Origin: DASWHF01 sp036393295
Lineage (GTDB): Bacteria; Pseudomonadota; Gammaproteobacteria; Acidiferrobacterales; UBA6901
Assembly (NCBI GenBank): GCA_036393295.1
Contig: DASWHF010000115.1
Span: 1 to 31,820 of the forward strand
Direction: 5' to 3'
DNA length: 31,820 nucleotides
The notes below the pieces were generated by a model that ran no database searches, had not been told where the DNA came from, and saw only the letters and a program-made list of their open reading frames with translations. Positions 7,425 to 16,375 of this stretch are shown one piece after another. The stretch's first letter is position 1; every line of letters starts with the position of its first letter. The translations under genes and the position numbers were made by a program.

Positions 7425-7643
7425 GCTATCACCCACCCCTATTAGCCCCACTTAACCGAATATCAGAATATCAGGCTGCGGTGAAACGCTTCCCGGACCG
7501 GCGGTTTTCGGGTTCCGACCGCCGGTTGAATTCCGGGCGGTATTTTGAGTAAAGCAGCCGGACGGGCAAAAATCTAATTCAATCAATAATATTGTTCAAG
7601 CAATTTATGTGCCACTTTAAGAAGAAAATTGCACGGAACACCC

Positions 7644-8258
7644 TCAGTCCGATAGCCCGCGCCAGAGGGTTTCGGCGATGCGCTGCGCCAGGGCGCGCGC
7701 CCGGCCGTGACTGAGTCGGCGGCCGGCAAAACCGCTACCGATCAACAGGGATAGCCCGTGGACCGTGCTCAGCGAGGTCAGCACGATATCCCGGCTGTTG
7801 CGTCCCCGATAGAGACCGGCCGATTTGCCGTTGTCGACGATGTCGGCGAGCGCGGCGACCGCCTCAGCGATCGCCTGCTCCAGTGTCGCGTCCGGCGCGG
7901 CATTCGGCGCGGCGCCGCCGAACATGACCTGGGCGACCTCGGGATTGTCCAGCACGAAGCGCAGATAGTGCATGCCGGCCTCTATCCATTGGCGCTTCGG
8001 GTCGCGCGGCCAATCGCGCTGCGCGGCCCGGCAACCGTCGCGCAGGCGCTCGTGGCCCTGGGCCGCGATGGCGTTGAGCAGCGCCTGCTTGTCGGGGAAG
8101 TGGCGATAGGGGGCGGCGTGGCTGACCCCGGCGGCCGCGGCCACTTCGCGCAGGCTCAACCCGGCGATGCCGCGATCCTTCAGGATCCGGACGGCCGCCG
8201 CGATCAGGGCGTTGCGCAAATCCCCGTGGTGGTAGCGAGGTTTCGTCGTTTGCGGCAT
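7644..8258 (-). CDS. TetR/AcrR-family transcriptional regulator
   Basis: A 204-residue protein. Residues 8-60 (YHHGDLRNALIAAAVRIL to VSHAAPYRHFPDKQALL) form the TetR helix-turn-helix, with the recognition helix in GVSHAAPYRHFPDK. The ligand-binding part resembles the WHG type of TetR C-terminal domain. The gene faces the secreted-protein gene at 8391 across a 132-bp gap holding two related palindromes (8277-8295 and 8318-8338), one beside each start codon. The inference is that it represses itself and the 8391-10459 pair until a small ligand binds. The ligand cannot be predicted. Confidence 0.93.
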   Translation of the reverse strand: MPQTTKPRYHHGDLRNALIAAAVRILKDRGIAGLSLREVAAAAGVSHAAPYRHFPDKQALLNAIAAQGHERLRDGCRAAQRDWPRDPKRQWIEAGMHYLRFVLDNPEVAQVMFGGAAPNAAPDATLEQAIAEAVAALADIVDNGKSAGLYRGRNSRDIVLTSLSTVHGLSLLIGSGFAGRRLSHGRARALAQRIAETLWRGLSD

Positions 8259-8276
8259 GGGGTGATGGTACGCTCA

Positions 8277-8295
8277 ATGTTGACAGTTTCAACAT
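8277..8295. promoter_or_regulatory. Putative TetR operator 1
   Basis: ATGTTGAcagttTCAACAT: two perfect 7-bp arms around a 5-bp spacer, 19 bp before the TetR start codon. Confidence 0.65.
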
Positions 8296-8317
8296 CGGGT
8301 GCTAGTTTGGCGGCAGC

Positions 8318-8338
8318 AATGTTTCAAGTGGAAACATT
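8318..8338. promoter_or_regulatory. Putative TetR operator 2
   Basis: AATGTTTC and GAAACATT, perfect 8-bp arms around the 5-bp spacer AAGTG. It shares the ATGTT...AACAT ends and the spacer length of operator 1, with arm centres 42 bp (four helical turns) apart. Confidence 0.65.
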
Positions 8339-8390
8339 ATAACGTCTGCGCGGGGTGGCGCGCTATCAGCCGTTTGAGGGGGTGCTGTCG

Positions 8391-9704
8391 ATGCAGCCGG
8401 TCGGGCGGGTGGCGGGAAGGCTCATCATGCTGGTCAGCGCGCCGTTGTGGGCGGCCGCGGCGGCCGGCGCCGAGCCCGCGCCCGCCTGGTCCGGCCGGCC
8501 GGTGATGGTGCCGGCTGCAGCGCACGCGCCGACGGTGATACCGGCCGCGCGGCTCGAATCCCTGCTCGGCGCACCGCTCTCGGACGTGGGCCTGTTCGCC
8601 CTGCGGGACGGGCGGCTGGTGCCGGTGCCGTTCCAGATCGACGCCCGCGATGCGTCCGGGCGTTACCGCCCGGACGAGCCCGACGGCGCGCGCCGCGTCG
8701 GACCGCAGGACGAATGGGTGTTCATGGCCGTGGACGCCGGCGCGCGGCTGCCGGCGGCGCCGCTGGAGCCGGCCTTCGCCGCCGCGCACGCCATCGAGCT
8801 GCGGGGCGACGGCGCATCCGCCTGGCTGTACGCGCTGGCCGTGCGCGACGGGCCGGCGCCGCGCAACGCGTACCGCCACGTGCGCTACGATGCCCGGTCC
8901 GATGCCATCGTCACCGCGGCCTACCGGATCGGGTTCTCGCGCGACCTGCCGTTCCTGATCGACAAATTCCAATGGGCCGGGCCCGACGGCGCCCCGCGCA
9001 CCGCCAATCTGATCGACGGCATGAAGGTCCGTCACACCGGCAGGCTGTTCGGCGTTTTCGACTTCCACCGCACCGAGGCGGACTACCAATCGGAGCGCGT
9101 CGCCGTCAAGGCCGGACCGGTGCGCGTCATCCGCCGCACGCGCAGCCGGGTCCGCATGTTTCTGGGCTTGCGCACGCCGTCGATCCACATCGACTACCTC
9201 GCGCACCGCAACCGGATCACCATGGATCTGATCGTCGATCTGCCGTTCGCCATCGGTTTGTTCCTCAGCGATGTCGAGACCCTGACGACCGTGGACTGGC
9301 GCCCGATCGCGGACGCCGGCCCGATGCGGATGCTGACGCGCGCGCATCCCGACGGTCACGTCATCGACGGGCGCATGTCGGATGCCGAGCGCGCCGTCGG
9401 AAACTCCGCCGATACCGACTATGTCATCACGGGTGACGGCGGCGATATCCTGGTGACGCTCAGCATCGACCCGGCCCTGCCGATTGCCCAGCGCATCCAC
9501 CTGATGGACGATCAGTCGCTCCCCGATCCGCCCGAGGCGGTGGTGGGGCAGTACGGCAACTCCGGCTTCGCCACCACCGGTTGGGAACGCGTCGGCCGCG
9601 GTGTCTACCACATGCTGTTCGATCTGACGCTCGTGCCGGACGGCGAACGGCCGCGCGGCCCGGCCCTACTCGAATCGACGTTGCCGCCCGACGGTGAGCG
9701 TTGA
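8391..9704 (+). CDS. Exported protein of unknown function
   Basis: A 437-residue protein. The start at ATG 8391 is preferred over an earlier ATG at 8355 because a GAGGGGG ribosome site precedes it and because it gives a clean signal peptide (MQPVGRVAGRLIMLVSAPLW, cleaved after AAGA). The mature part is rich in beta-type sequence with aromatic patches (PVPFQIDARDASGRY, FLIDKFQWAGPDG, HIDYLAHRNRITMDL). I recognise no domain, lipobox or catalytic motif. The stop codon is two bases before the GST-like start, so the two genes are probably one transcript. Divergence from the TetR gene, with shared operators, suggests induction by a ligand of that regulator. Confidence 0.75.
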   Translation: MQPVGRVAGRLIMLVSAPLWAAAAAGAEPAPAWSGRPVMVPAAAHAPTVIPAARLESLLGAPLSDVGLFALRDGRLVPVPFQIDARDASGRYRPDEPDGARRVGPQDEWVFMAVDAGARLPAAPLEPAFAAAHAIELRGDGASAWLYALAVRDGPAPRNAYRHVRYDARSDAIVTAAYRIGFSRDLPFLIDKFQWAGPDGAPRTANLIDGMKVRHTGRLFGVFDFHRTEADYQSERVAVKAGPVRVIRRTRSRVRMFLGLRTPSIHIDYLAHRNRITMDLIVDLPFAIGLFLSDVETLTTVDWRPIADAGPMRMLTRAHPDGHVIDGRMSDAERAVGNSADTDYVITGDGGDILVTLSIDPALPIAQRIHLMDDQSLPDPPEAVVGQYGNSGFATTGWERVGRGVYHMLFDLTLVPDGERPRGPALLESTLPPDGER

Positions 9705-9706
9705 CC

Positions 9707-10459
9707 ATGCGCCGGCTGATCTCCATCCCCATGAGCCATTACTGCGAGAAGGCGCGCTGGGCGCTCGACCGGCTGGGCCTGCGCTATCGCGAGGAACGCC
9801 ACCTGCAGGTCTTCCACTATCCGCGCGCTTACTGGTTCAGCCGCGGGCCGACCGTGCCGGTACTGGTCGACGGCGGGGTCGTGGTCGCCGACTCGGCGGC
9901 GATCCTGAGATTCCTCGACCAGTACGCCCCCGCCGGTCGCGAGCTCTATCCGGCCGACCCAGCCCTGCGCGCGGAGGTGGTCCGCTGGGAGCGGCTGTTC
10001 GACGATGAGCTCGGCGTCGAGAGCCGGCGTTGGGTGTACTTCCACATGCTGCCGCGGCCGCTGCGCGGACTGCGCACCGCCGGCGATGGCGTGCCGTGGT
10101 ACGAACTGATGCTTGCGCCTTTGTGCTACCCGGCGATGCGCGCGCTCATCGCCCGCAAGCTGGACGTGCGCGCCGACACTGTCGCGCGCGGCCTGGCGCG
10201 CTGCCGGCAGATCGTCGCCGACACCGACGCCCGCCTCGCCGACGGCCGTCGCTATCTGGTCGGCGATCGATTGAGCGCCACGGACATCAGCCTCGCCTGT
10301 ATGCTGGCGCCGTTCATCCTGCCAGCGCAATACGGTTCGCGTCTGCCGGAAATCGACTCGCTACCGGCGCCGATGCGCGCCGAGGTGCTCGCGGTACGCG
10401 CGACCGCCACCGGGCGCTTCGCACTGCGGCTGTTCGAGCGCGAGCGACACCCCGGCTAG
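9707..10459 (+). CDS. Glutathione S-transferase family protein
   Basis: A 250-residue protein. The N-terminal thioredoxin-like domain begins RRLISIPMSHYCEKARWALD, in which Ser and Cys occupy the usual catalytic area, followed by the cis-Pro motif GPTVPVLV and the glutathione-contacting DSAAILRFLDQ. The C-terminal helical domain contains LVGDRLSATDISLACML, the family's N-capping box region. The ATG at 9707 follows a GGTGAG ribosome site; a TTG six bases earlier is possible. GST-like proteins conjugate or reduce electrophiles; the substrate is unknown. It is likely co-transcribed with the exported protein upstream and converges on mutM with a 13-bp gap. Confidence 0.88.
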   Translation: MRRLISIPMSHYCEKARWALDRLGLRYREERHLQVFHYPRAYWFSRGPTVPVLVDGGVVVADSAAILRFLDQYAPAGRELYPADPALRAEVVRWERLFDDELGVESRRWVYFHMLPRPLRGLRTAGDGVPWYELMLAPLCYPAMRALIARKLDVRADTVARGLARCRQIVADTDARLADGRRYLVGDRLSATDISLACMLAPFILPAQYGSRLPEIDSLPAPMRAEVLAVRATATGRFALRLFERERHPG

Positions 10460-10472
10460 CAGACCGCCTCCG

Positions 10473-11288
10473 CTAGCGCTGGCAGCGCGGGCAGTAAAAG
10501 GCGCTGCGCTGCCCGAGGCGCACGGCACGGACCGGGGCGCCGCATTGCCGGCAGGGCTCGCCGGTCCGGCCGTAGACCATGAGTGTCTGCTGGAAGTAGC
10601 CGGGCAGGCCGTCGGCGTTCCGGAAGTCGCGCAGCGTGGTGCCGCCGGCGGCGATGGCGCGCTTCAGGGTTTCGCGCACTGCCGTGACCAGCCGCGCGCA
10701 GTCGGCGCGCGTGGTCTGGCCGGCGGCGCGGCGCGGGCGCAGGCCGGCGGCGAACAGCGCCTCGTTGGCGTAGATGTTGCCGACCCCCGCCACCACCCGG
10801 GTGTTGAGCAGGAGATCGCGCAACTTGAGCTTGCGGCCGCGGGTGATCGCGTACAGATACTCGGGCGTGAAGTCCGGGCCGAAGGGTTCCGGCCCCAGGT
10901 CCTTGAGCAGCGCATGCCGCGCCGGATCGGCGCGCGTCCACAGCGCCGCGCCGAAGCGCCGCGGGTCGCGCAACCGCAGGCACTTGCCGTTGTCGAGCGC
11001 GATGTCGAGGTGGTCCCATTTGGCCGGCGGCGTGGCGCAGGGCACGACCCGCAGGCTGCCGGACATGCCGAGATGGATGATGAGCGTGCCGCCGGCGGTG
11101 TGGAACAGCAGGTACTTCGCACGGCGCGTGACGTTGACGATGGTCTGGCCCGGCAGCTCGCGGCTCAGCGCCGGCGGGATCGGCCAGCGCAGCCGCCGGT
11201 CGCGCACGATCACGGCGGCGACGCGCCGGCCCTGTACGTGCGGCGCGATGCCGCGGCGCGCGGTCTCGACCTCAGGAAGCTCCGGCAT
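10473..11288 (-). CDS. mutM: Formamidopyrimidine-DNA glycosylase (Fpg/MutM)
   Basis: A 271-residue protein, full length for Fpg. The start MPELPEVETARRG supplies the catalytic Pro2 and Glu3, and Lys58 (RAKYLLF) is the conserved lysine. The helix-two-turn-helix region contains NTRVVAGVGNIYANEAL, and the C-terminal zinc finger is CRQCG...FYCPRCQR. It removes 8-oxoguanine and other oxidised purines and nicks the abasic site. Its start overlaps the end of the DUF4340 gene by 17 bp, so it is translated from the tail of the ABC-exporter transcript, an unusual partner for a repair gene. Confidence 0.97.
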   Translation of the reverse strand: MPELPEVETARRGIAPHVQGRRVAAVIVRDRRLRWPIPPALSRELPGQTIVNVTRRAKYLLFHTAGGTLIIHLGMSGSLRVVPCATPPAKWDHLDIALDNGKCLRLRDPRRFGAALWTRADPARHALLKDLGPEPFGPDFTPEYLYAITRGRKLKLRDLLLNTRVVAGVGNIYANEALFAAGLRPRRAAGQTTRADCARLVTAVRETLKRAIAAGGTTLRDFRNADGLPGYFQQTLMVYGRTGEPCRQCGAPVRAVRLGQRSAFYCPRCQR

Positions 11289-12156
11289 CGTCCGGCTTGA
11301 GCTGCATCAGACGCGTGCCGATGTCCTCCGCGAAGTGGTATTCCAGGCCCTCGTCCGCGCGGTACAGCACGAACTCGGGTTTGTGGCTCAGCACCTTGAG
11401 CTCGAGCGTGCGTGCCGCCGCGCCGGCCGCGTCGGCGTAGCGGATGACGACGCGCTCCAGCGCGCGCGTGCCGGCGTAGGGCTGCACGCGAAGCGCGCGC
11501 GCATGGCGCCACTCATCGACGAAGTGATGGATGCGGTCGGTGGACAGCTCCGGATCCGCCGGCGTGACCCGCCAGACGCCGTCCGCGTCGCGCTCCAGGC
11601 TCAAAGCCGGCAGCTGCAACGCGGTCGGCTGTATCGATTCCTCCAGCAGCCGGCTGCTCAGCCAGTCGTTGACGCCGGTGGTCGCGACCCGGAAGTGATG
11701 CGCGGCAATGAGGTGCACCGTGCCGTCGTGCCAGACGTAGTGCTGGGGGTTCAAGGGGTGGTTGGCGCCGAAGCGGATCTCCCGCCCGTCGAGCCAGACC
11801 GTGAGCTGCGGTTTGTCGAGACCGTACTGTGCGAGCTCGGCGTCGGCCGCGGGAAAGCGCGCGGCGCTGTCGGCGGCGGCCAGGCGCAACAGCTCGTCGA
11901 CGCGCAGCCGGTTGGCGCGCGCCGCGCGCGGCGCGGTCAGCCGCCAGTCCGCGGCCTCGTCGCCGCCGGTGCGTTCGAGCACCACCTCGGGCGCGCCGGC
12001 GCGCACGATGCGGATCAGGCTCACGTTCCGGGCGGCGAGCGACGTGAGCGGCACCGCCTCCGGTTCCGGCTCGCCGCCGGGCCTGAAGATCGCCAGCAGC
12101 GCCAGCACGACCACGACCGCCGCCAGCGCCAGATTGATCAACCAGCGGTTCGTCAT
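11272..12156 (-). CDS. DUF4340-domain membrane-anchored protein
   Basis: A 294-residue protein starting MTNRWLINLALAAVVVVLAL, one N-terminal membrane helix with the rest outside the cytoplasm. The body shows the DUF4340 pattern: WRLTAPRAARANRLRVDELL, LAQYGLDKPQLTVWLDG and VHLIAAHHFRVATTGVNDW. An AGGAG ribosome site lies just before ATG 12156. It follows the GldG-like gene by 7 bp. DUF4340 proteins are regularly encoded beside GldFG-type ABC exporters and are thought to be accessory parts; the cargo is not known. Confidence 0.87.
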   Translation of the reverse strand: MTNRWLINLALAAVVVVLALLAIFRPGGEPEPEAVPLTSLAARNVSLIRIVRAGAPEVVLERTGGDEAADWRLTAPRAARANRLRVDELLRLAAADSAARFPAADAELAQYGLDKPQLTVWLDGREIRFGANHPLNPQHYVWHDGTVHLIAAHHFRVATTGVNDWLSSRLLEESIQPTALQLPALSLERDADGVWRVTPADPELSTDRIHHFVDEWRHARALRVQPYAGTRALERVVIRYADAAGAAARTLELKVLSHKPEFVLYRADEGLEYHFAEDIGTRLMQLKPDDAGAS

Positions 12157-12163
12157 GACGCTC

Positions 12164-13507
12164 CTAGCGCTTGCGCCGCCGCCACCAGACGCCGACGCCG
12201 CCGCCGATGAGCGCCAGCGGCAGCACGAGCAGGAAGCCCATGGCGATGACGAGCTGGGCGGTGTGCGACAGATCGAGGCTCGTGTCCGGGGCGCTGCGCG
12301 CCGGAACATTGATATAACTGTCGTCGCGGCTCGCCCAGTTCACCAGGTTCATGCCGAGGTCGAGGTTGCCGCCGTTGCCGAGAAAGCTGTTCGACAGGAA
12401 ATCGCCGTCGCCGACCACGACCACGCGCTGCTCGCGCTCCTCGATCTCGCGCGTCAGCGCCAGCGCCAGGGTCAGCGGCCCGGGCCGGTCCTGGCCGGCA
12501 TCGTAGCGCGACGCGTCCTGGCGCGTGCCGCTCTCGGCCCAGGCGGACGGCGGGGTGTCGAGCAGCACTTCAGCGCGCCAGCCTTTGCGTTCGGTGTGGC
12601 TGAGGGCGGCGGCCTCGGGGAACAGCGCGGTGAGGCCGAAGCCGCGCACCGCCGGGTGCTGGCCGTAGCGGGTGACGACCACGAAGTCGGGCGCGGCGCC
12701 GGTGCGTGCCTGCGACAACGGATCGACGATCACCCCCGGCGTGAACTCGACGCCCAGCAGCTCGGCGACCGGCGCCAGCCCGTGCAGCGGACCGGGATCG
12801 TGCAGCCACAGCAGGTTGCCGCCGCCGTGCAGATACGCCTCGATCGCCTTGATCTCGCCCGCCAGCAGCTTGACGCGCGGTCCGGCGATGACCAGCACCG
12901 CGGTATTCTGCGGCACCTGGGCGTTTTCGCCGAGCAGCAGGCTGCGTGTTTTCAGACCGCGCTTGGCGAGGTGCGCCGCCCAGTCGGACAGGTCGTGATT
13001 CGCCTGGCGGTCGGGGCTGCGCTCGCCGTGGCCGCCCAGGAACACGATCCAGCGCTCGCCGCCGCGACCGAGGCGGGCGAGCGCGTTGGTCAGCGCCTCC
13101 TCGCTGGCCTGCGACAGCGACTCCTTGGCGCCGCCGTACTCGACGACCAGCTCGCCGTCGAAGCGGATGCCGGTCTCGCGCACCCGCGCCGGCTGCTTGT
13201 CCGGATCGACGAACTCGAGAACGATGTCCGGACGCCGCCGCTGGTAGCGCTCGACGAGATCCAGGATGCCGCGGCGCAGCTCGCGCTGCTCGGTGGCGAA
13301 GGCGGTGATCCGGATCGGCTGGTCGAGGCCCTCCAGCAGGGCCAGGCTCGCCTCGGACAGGCTCTGGCGCGCGCCGTGCGTCCAGTCGAAGCGCTGGTGG
13401 TACTCGCGGGTGAGAAACAGCGTGAGCCCGACCGCGGCGAGCAACAGCAGCACGAAGCCGGTGCTGGCCAGGCGCAGCCTGAGGAGCGATTCGCGCGAGG
13501 CCCGCAT
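12164..13507 (-). CDS. GldG-like ABC exporter auxiliary protein
   Basis: A 447-residue protein. One membrane helix near the N-terminus (about residues 13-33) and one near the C-terminus (QLVIAMGFLLVLPLALIGGG) enclose a large extracytoplasmic domain of the ABC_transp_aux type. Typical segments are FDWTHGARQSLSEASLALL, VEFVDPDKQPARV-like sequence and WIVFLGGHGERSPD. In Flavobacterium GldG works with GldF and GldA in gliding and secretion; proteobacterial versions have unknown cargo. The start codon is 4 bp from the permease stop. Confidence 0.88.
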   Translation of the reverse strand: MRASRESLLRLRLASTGFVLLLLAAVGLTLFLTREYHQRFDWTHGARQSLSEASLALLEGLDQPIRITAFATEQRELRRGILDLVERYQRRRPDIVLEFVDPDKQPARVRETGIRFDGELVVEYGGAKESLSQASEEALTNALARLGRGGERWIVFLGGHGERSPDRQANHDLSDWAAHLAKRGLKTRSLLLGENAQVPQNTAVLVIAGPRVKLLAGEIKAIEAYLHGGGNLLWLHDPGPLHGLAPVAELLGVEFTPGVIVDPLSQARTGAAPDFVVVTRYGQHPAVRGFGLTALFPEAAALSHTERKGWRAEVLLDTPPSAWAESGTRQDASRYDAGQDRPGPLTLALALTREIEEREQRVVVVGDGDFLSNSFLGNGGNLDLGMNLVNWASRDDSYINVPARSAPDTSLDLSHTAQLVIAMGFLLVLPLALIGGGVGVWWRRRKR

Positions 13508-13511
13508 TCGG

Positions 13512-14254
13512 TCAGCCCCCCAGCCGGTCCATGTCCAGGCGCCGCACGCTCAGCACCAGGAAGGTGGCGATGAACAGCGCATGGTAGGCGAGGTCGCGCG
13601 TGTCGACCTGGCCGCGCAGGAACGGCTCGTAGTGGTTGAGCAGCGCCAGATAGGCCAGCACGCCGCCGCCCGCGCCGCGGCCGGCCCAATCCAGGATCCA
13701 GAAGATCAGCAGCACGCCGAAGCTGCCGACCGCCGCCACCGTCTGGTGCTGGGTGAGGGTCGACATGAACAACCCGACCGCGGCGAAGCCGGCCAGCAGC
13801 AGCGCCAGACCGAGCAGGCCGGCGGCGAACATCCCGTAGTCCAGGCTGCCGCCGGCCAGCAGCGACAACGGCATCAGCGCCACCATCGCCAGCACCAGCC
13901 ACAGGAAGGCCGTGAGCCCCAGGTACTTGCCGAGGACGATCTCGGCCATCGACAGCGGCGCCGACAGCAGCAGGCTCAGGGTCTTGTTGCGGCGTTCCTC
14001 GCTCACCAGGCGCATGCTGATGAGCGGCGTCACCAGCAGCAGCACCACCGCGGCATTGCCGAGCAGCGGCATCACGACGATCTCGGTCACGCCCTCGCCG
14101 CCGCCCATGCCGGTGAGGCGCGCCTGGATCACCTGGTAATACTCGAGGTTGCTCAGGAACATGAAGGCCAGGATCAGCTGCACCACCGCCAGGATGCTCC
14201 ACGCCAGCGGCGACAGGAACAACCGGCGCAGCTCGTAGCGCGCGAGCGTCAGGA

Positions 14255-14258
<4 letters not shown>
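13512..14258 (-). CDS. GldF-type ABC exporter permease
   Basis: A 248-residue protein with about six membrane helices. It starts MILTLARYELRRLFLSPLAW and contains SMRLVSEERRNKTLSLLLSAP, the conserved cytoplasmic segment of ABC-2 type permeases. Its start codon overlaps the ATPase stop (ATGA), a sign of translational coupling. It forms the channel with the ATPase at 14255-15196. Confidence 0.92.
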
Positions 14259-15196
<938 letters not shown>

Positions 15197-15576
15197 GGGC
15201 GCGCGACGGCTCCGTGTTTCCGGGTATTCGGCATGGCCCGCCATTTAATGGAGCGCGCCGCGGCTTGTCAATGCCGCCAAGCGACCTGAAGTCCCGCGCG
15301 GAAGTCGATGATGCGCAAGGCGTGTGCAAATCTCACTTGCCCGGCGACCCGGGCCTCATTACATTGGCATGACGTTGGTCGGTAAGCGCGCCCCGTTGAT
15401 CGGCACTTTGAGACGTGCAGTTACCCTCCGCACATAGCCCGGGCGCCGGTAGCGCCCCCAATAATCAACAATAAGGCTATGAAAAAAAACAACAATTCAC
15501 GCCATCGGCATGGATGGCACAGTGTTTGCTCTTGTGAAATTAGAACTTAAATGGTTAGGACCCGAGGGTTACGCCG
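15197..15576. other. Divergent intergenic region
   Basis: This 380-bp region separates the minus-strand ABC operon from the plus-strand exported protein and should hold both promoters. It contains an AT-rich stretch at 15463-15550. A 23-codon frame (15479-15550, beginning MKKN) has an AAGG before it, but I do not call it a gene. No riboswitch consensus was recognised. Confidence 0.45.
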
Positions 15577-16143
15577 ATGAAGCGCGTTCCTGCATTCCTG
15601 GCCATGACAGGAGCGGTGTTCGCATTCGTGTGGACAGGGGTGGGAGAAACGTCCAACCCCGAGCTGTACGCAACGGAGCTGCCGATCCAGATCGTGAACG
15701 AATGCGGGTCCGACGACGGCTGTCGTGGCAATGACGATTACCTCACCCGCTGGGTGGGCAAGACCGGGCACGGTCATCTGTTCGTGGTGCGCCGCCAGGG
15801 CTGCGGCGCCGAGTGCGGCGCCTGGATGATAGAAAAGACCGCGCACGGCATCGAGACCCGGCTCAGCATCGACGGCGACTTCCGGCTGGTCAACGCGCGC
15901 GGCGCCTATCCCGACGTGCAGGTGCAGCGCGCCGTCTCCGGTTCGCGCTACACCGTGGTGCGCTATTCCTGGGTCGGTGAGCGCTACCTCAAGACCGACA
16001 GCCGCGACGTCTATCGCATCGGCGGCATCGAGTGCTCCGGCGCCGAGGACTGCTACCGGGCCGCGCTCAAGGCGCACCGCGCCAACCGCAGCGCCGAGGC
16101 GCTGCGGATCTTCGAGACCGTCCACGGCCTGTCCTGGATTTAA
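15577..16143 (+). CDS. Exported Cys-rich protein of unknown function
   Basis: A 188-residue protein beginning MKRVPAFLAMTGAVFAFVWT, a probable signal peptide or N-terminal anchor. Six cysteines occur in three close pairs (NECGSDDGC, GCGAEC, ECSGAEDC), suggesting disulfides outside the cytoplasm. The last 30 residues (YRAALKAHRANRSAEALRIF) look like one TPR-type helix pair. No family was recognised. It is followed by a repeat-rich gap. Confidence 0.75.
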   Translation: MKRVPAFLAMTGAVFAFVWTGVGETSNPELYATELPIQIVNECGSDDGCRGNDDYLTRWVGKTGHGHLFVVRRQGCGAECGAWMIEKTAHGIETRLSIDGDFRLVNARGAYPDVQVQRAVSGSRYTVVRYSWVGERYLKTDSRDVYRIGGIECSGAEDCYRAALKAHRANRSAEALRIFETVHGLSWI

Positions 16144-16152
16144 CAATATATC

Positions 16153-16176
16153 GCAGGCGGGGCTTCCAGCCCCGCC
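16153..16176 (+). repeat. Palindromic repeat, family C
   Basis: GGCGGGGC-TTCCA-GCCCCGCC hairpin beginning 9 bp after the preceding stop codon. The same motif follows the thioredoxin-like gene at 23352-23375, so it may serve as a transcript end or RNA-stability element. Confidence 0.7.
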
Positions 16177-16200
16177 AAGCACGGCCTGTCACGCCAGCGT

Positions 16201-16279
16201 GTAGGGTGGGGCCCCGCCCCACCGATGCGGCGCGTAAACGATCAAGATCGTCTCGGCGGAGCAGGGGCCCCGCCCAACA
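16201..16279. repeat. Paired palindromes, family A (second BIME-like unit)
   Basis: A plus-oriented copy (16201-16223) and an inverted copy (16255-16279) of the family A palindrome flank a spacer similar to that of the unit at 4270-4347. Together with the family C copy just upstream, it fills most of the 232-bp gap before the next gene. Confidence 0.7.
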
Positions 16280-16375
16280 TTCATGAATCCGGACGTTAGG
16301 GTTTCCAGCAGCCTTCCCGGGCTCAGGAAAATCCGCCAGCCCCGGCCGGGCCGTCGGTTGCGCTAGAATGTCCGC

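Noticed and set aside
5568..7445. Plus-strand frame of 625 codons opposite the dynamin-like gene
   Set aside because: Leu/Val/Asp-rich antisense shadow; the minus frame has all GTPase motifs.
11762..13573. Plus-strand frame of 603 codons
   Set aside because: Antisense shadow of the GldG-like and DUF4340 genes.
15290..15480. Possible riboswitch upstream of the exported Cys-rich gene
   Set aside because: Some GC-rich stems can be drawn, but no match to the cyclic di-GMP or other consensus cores that I know.
15479..15550. 23-codon frame starting MKKN with an AAGG before it
   Set aside because: Too short and without features; it could be a leader peptide, but nothing supports this.
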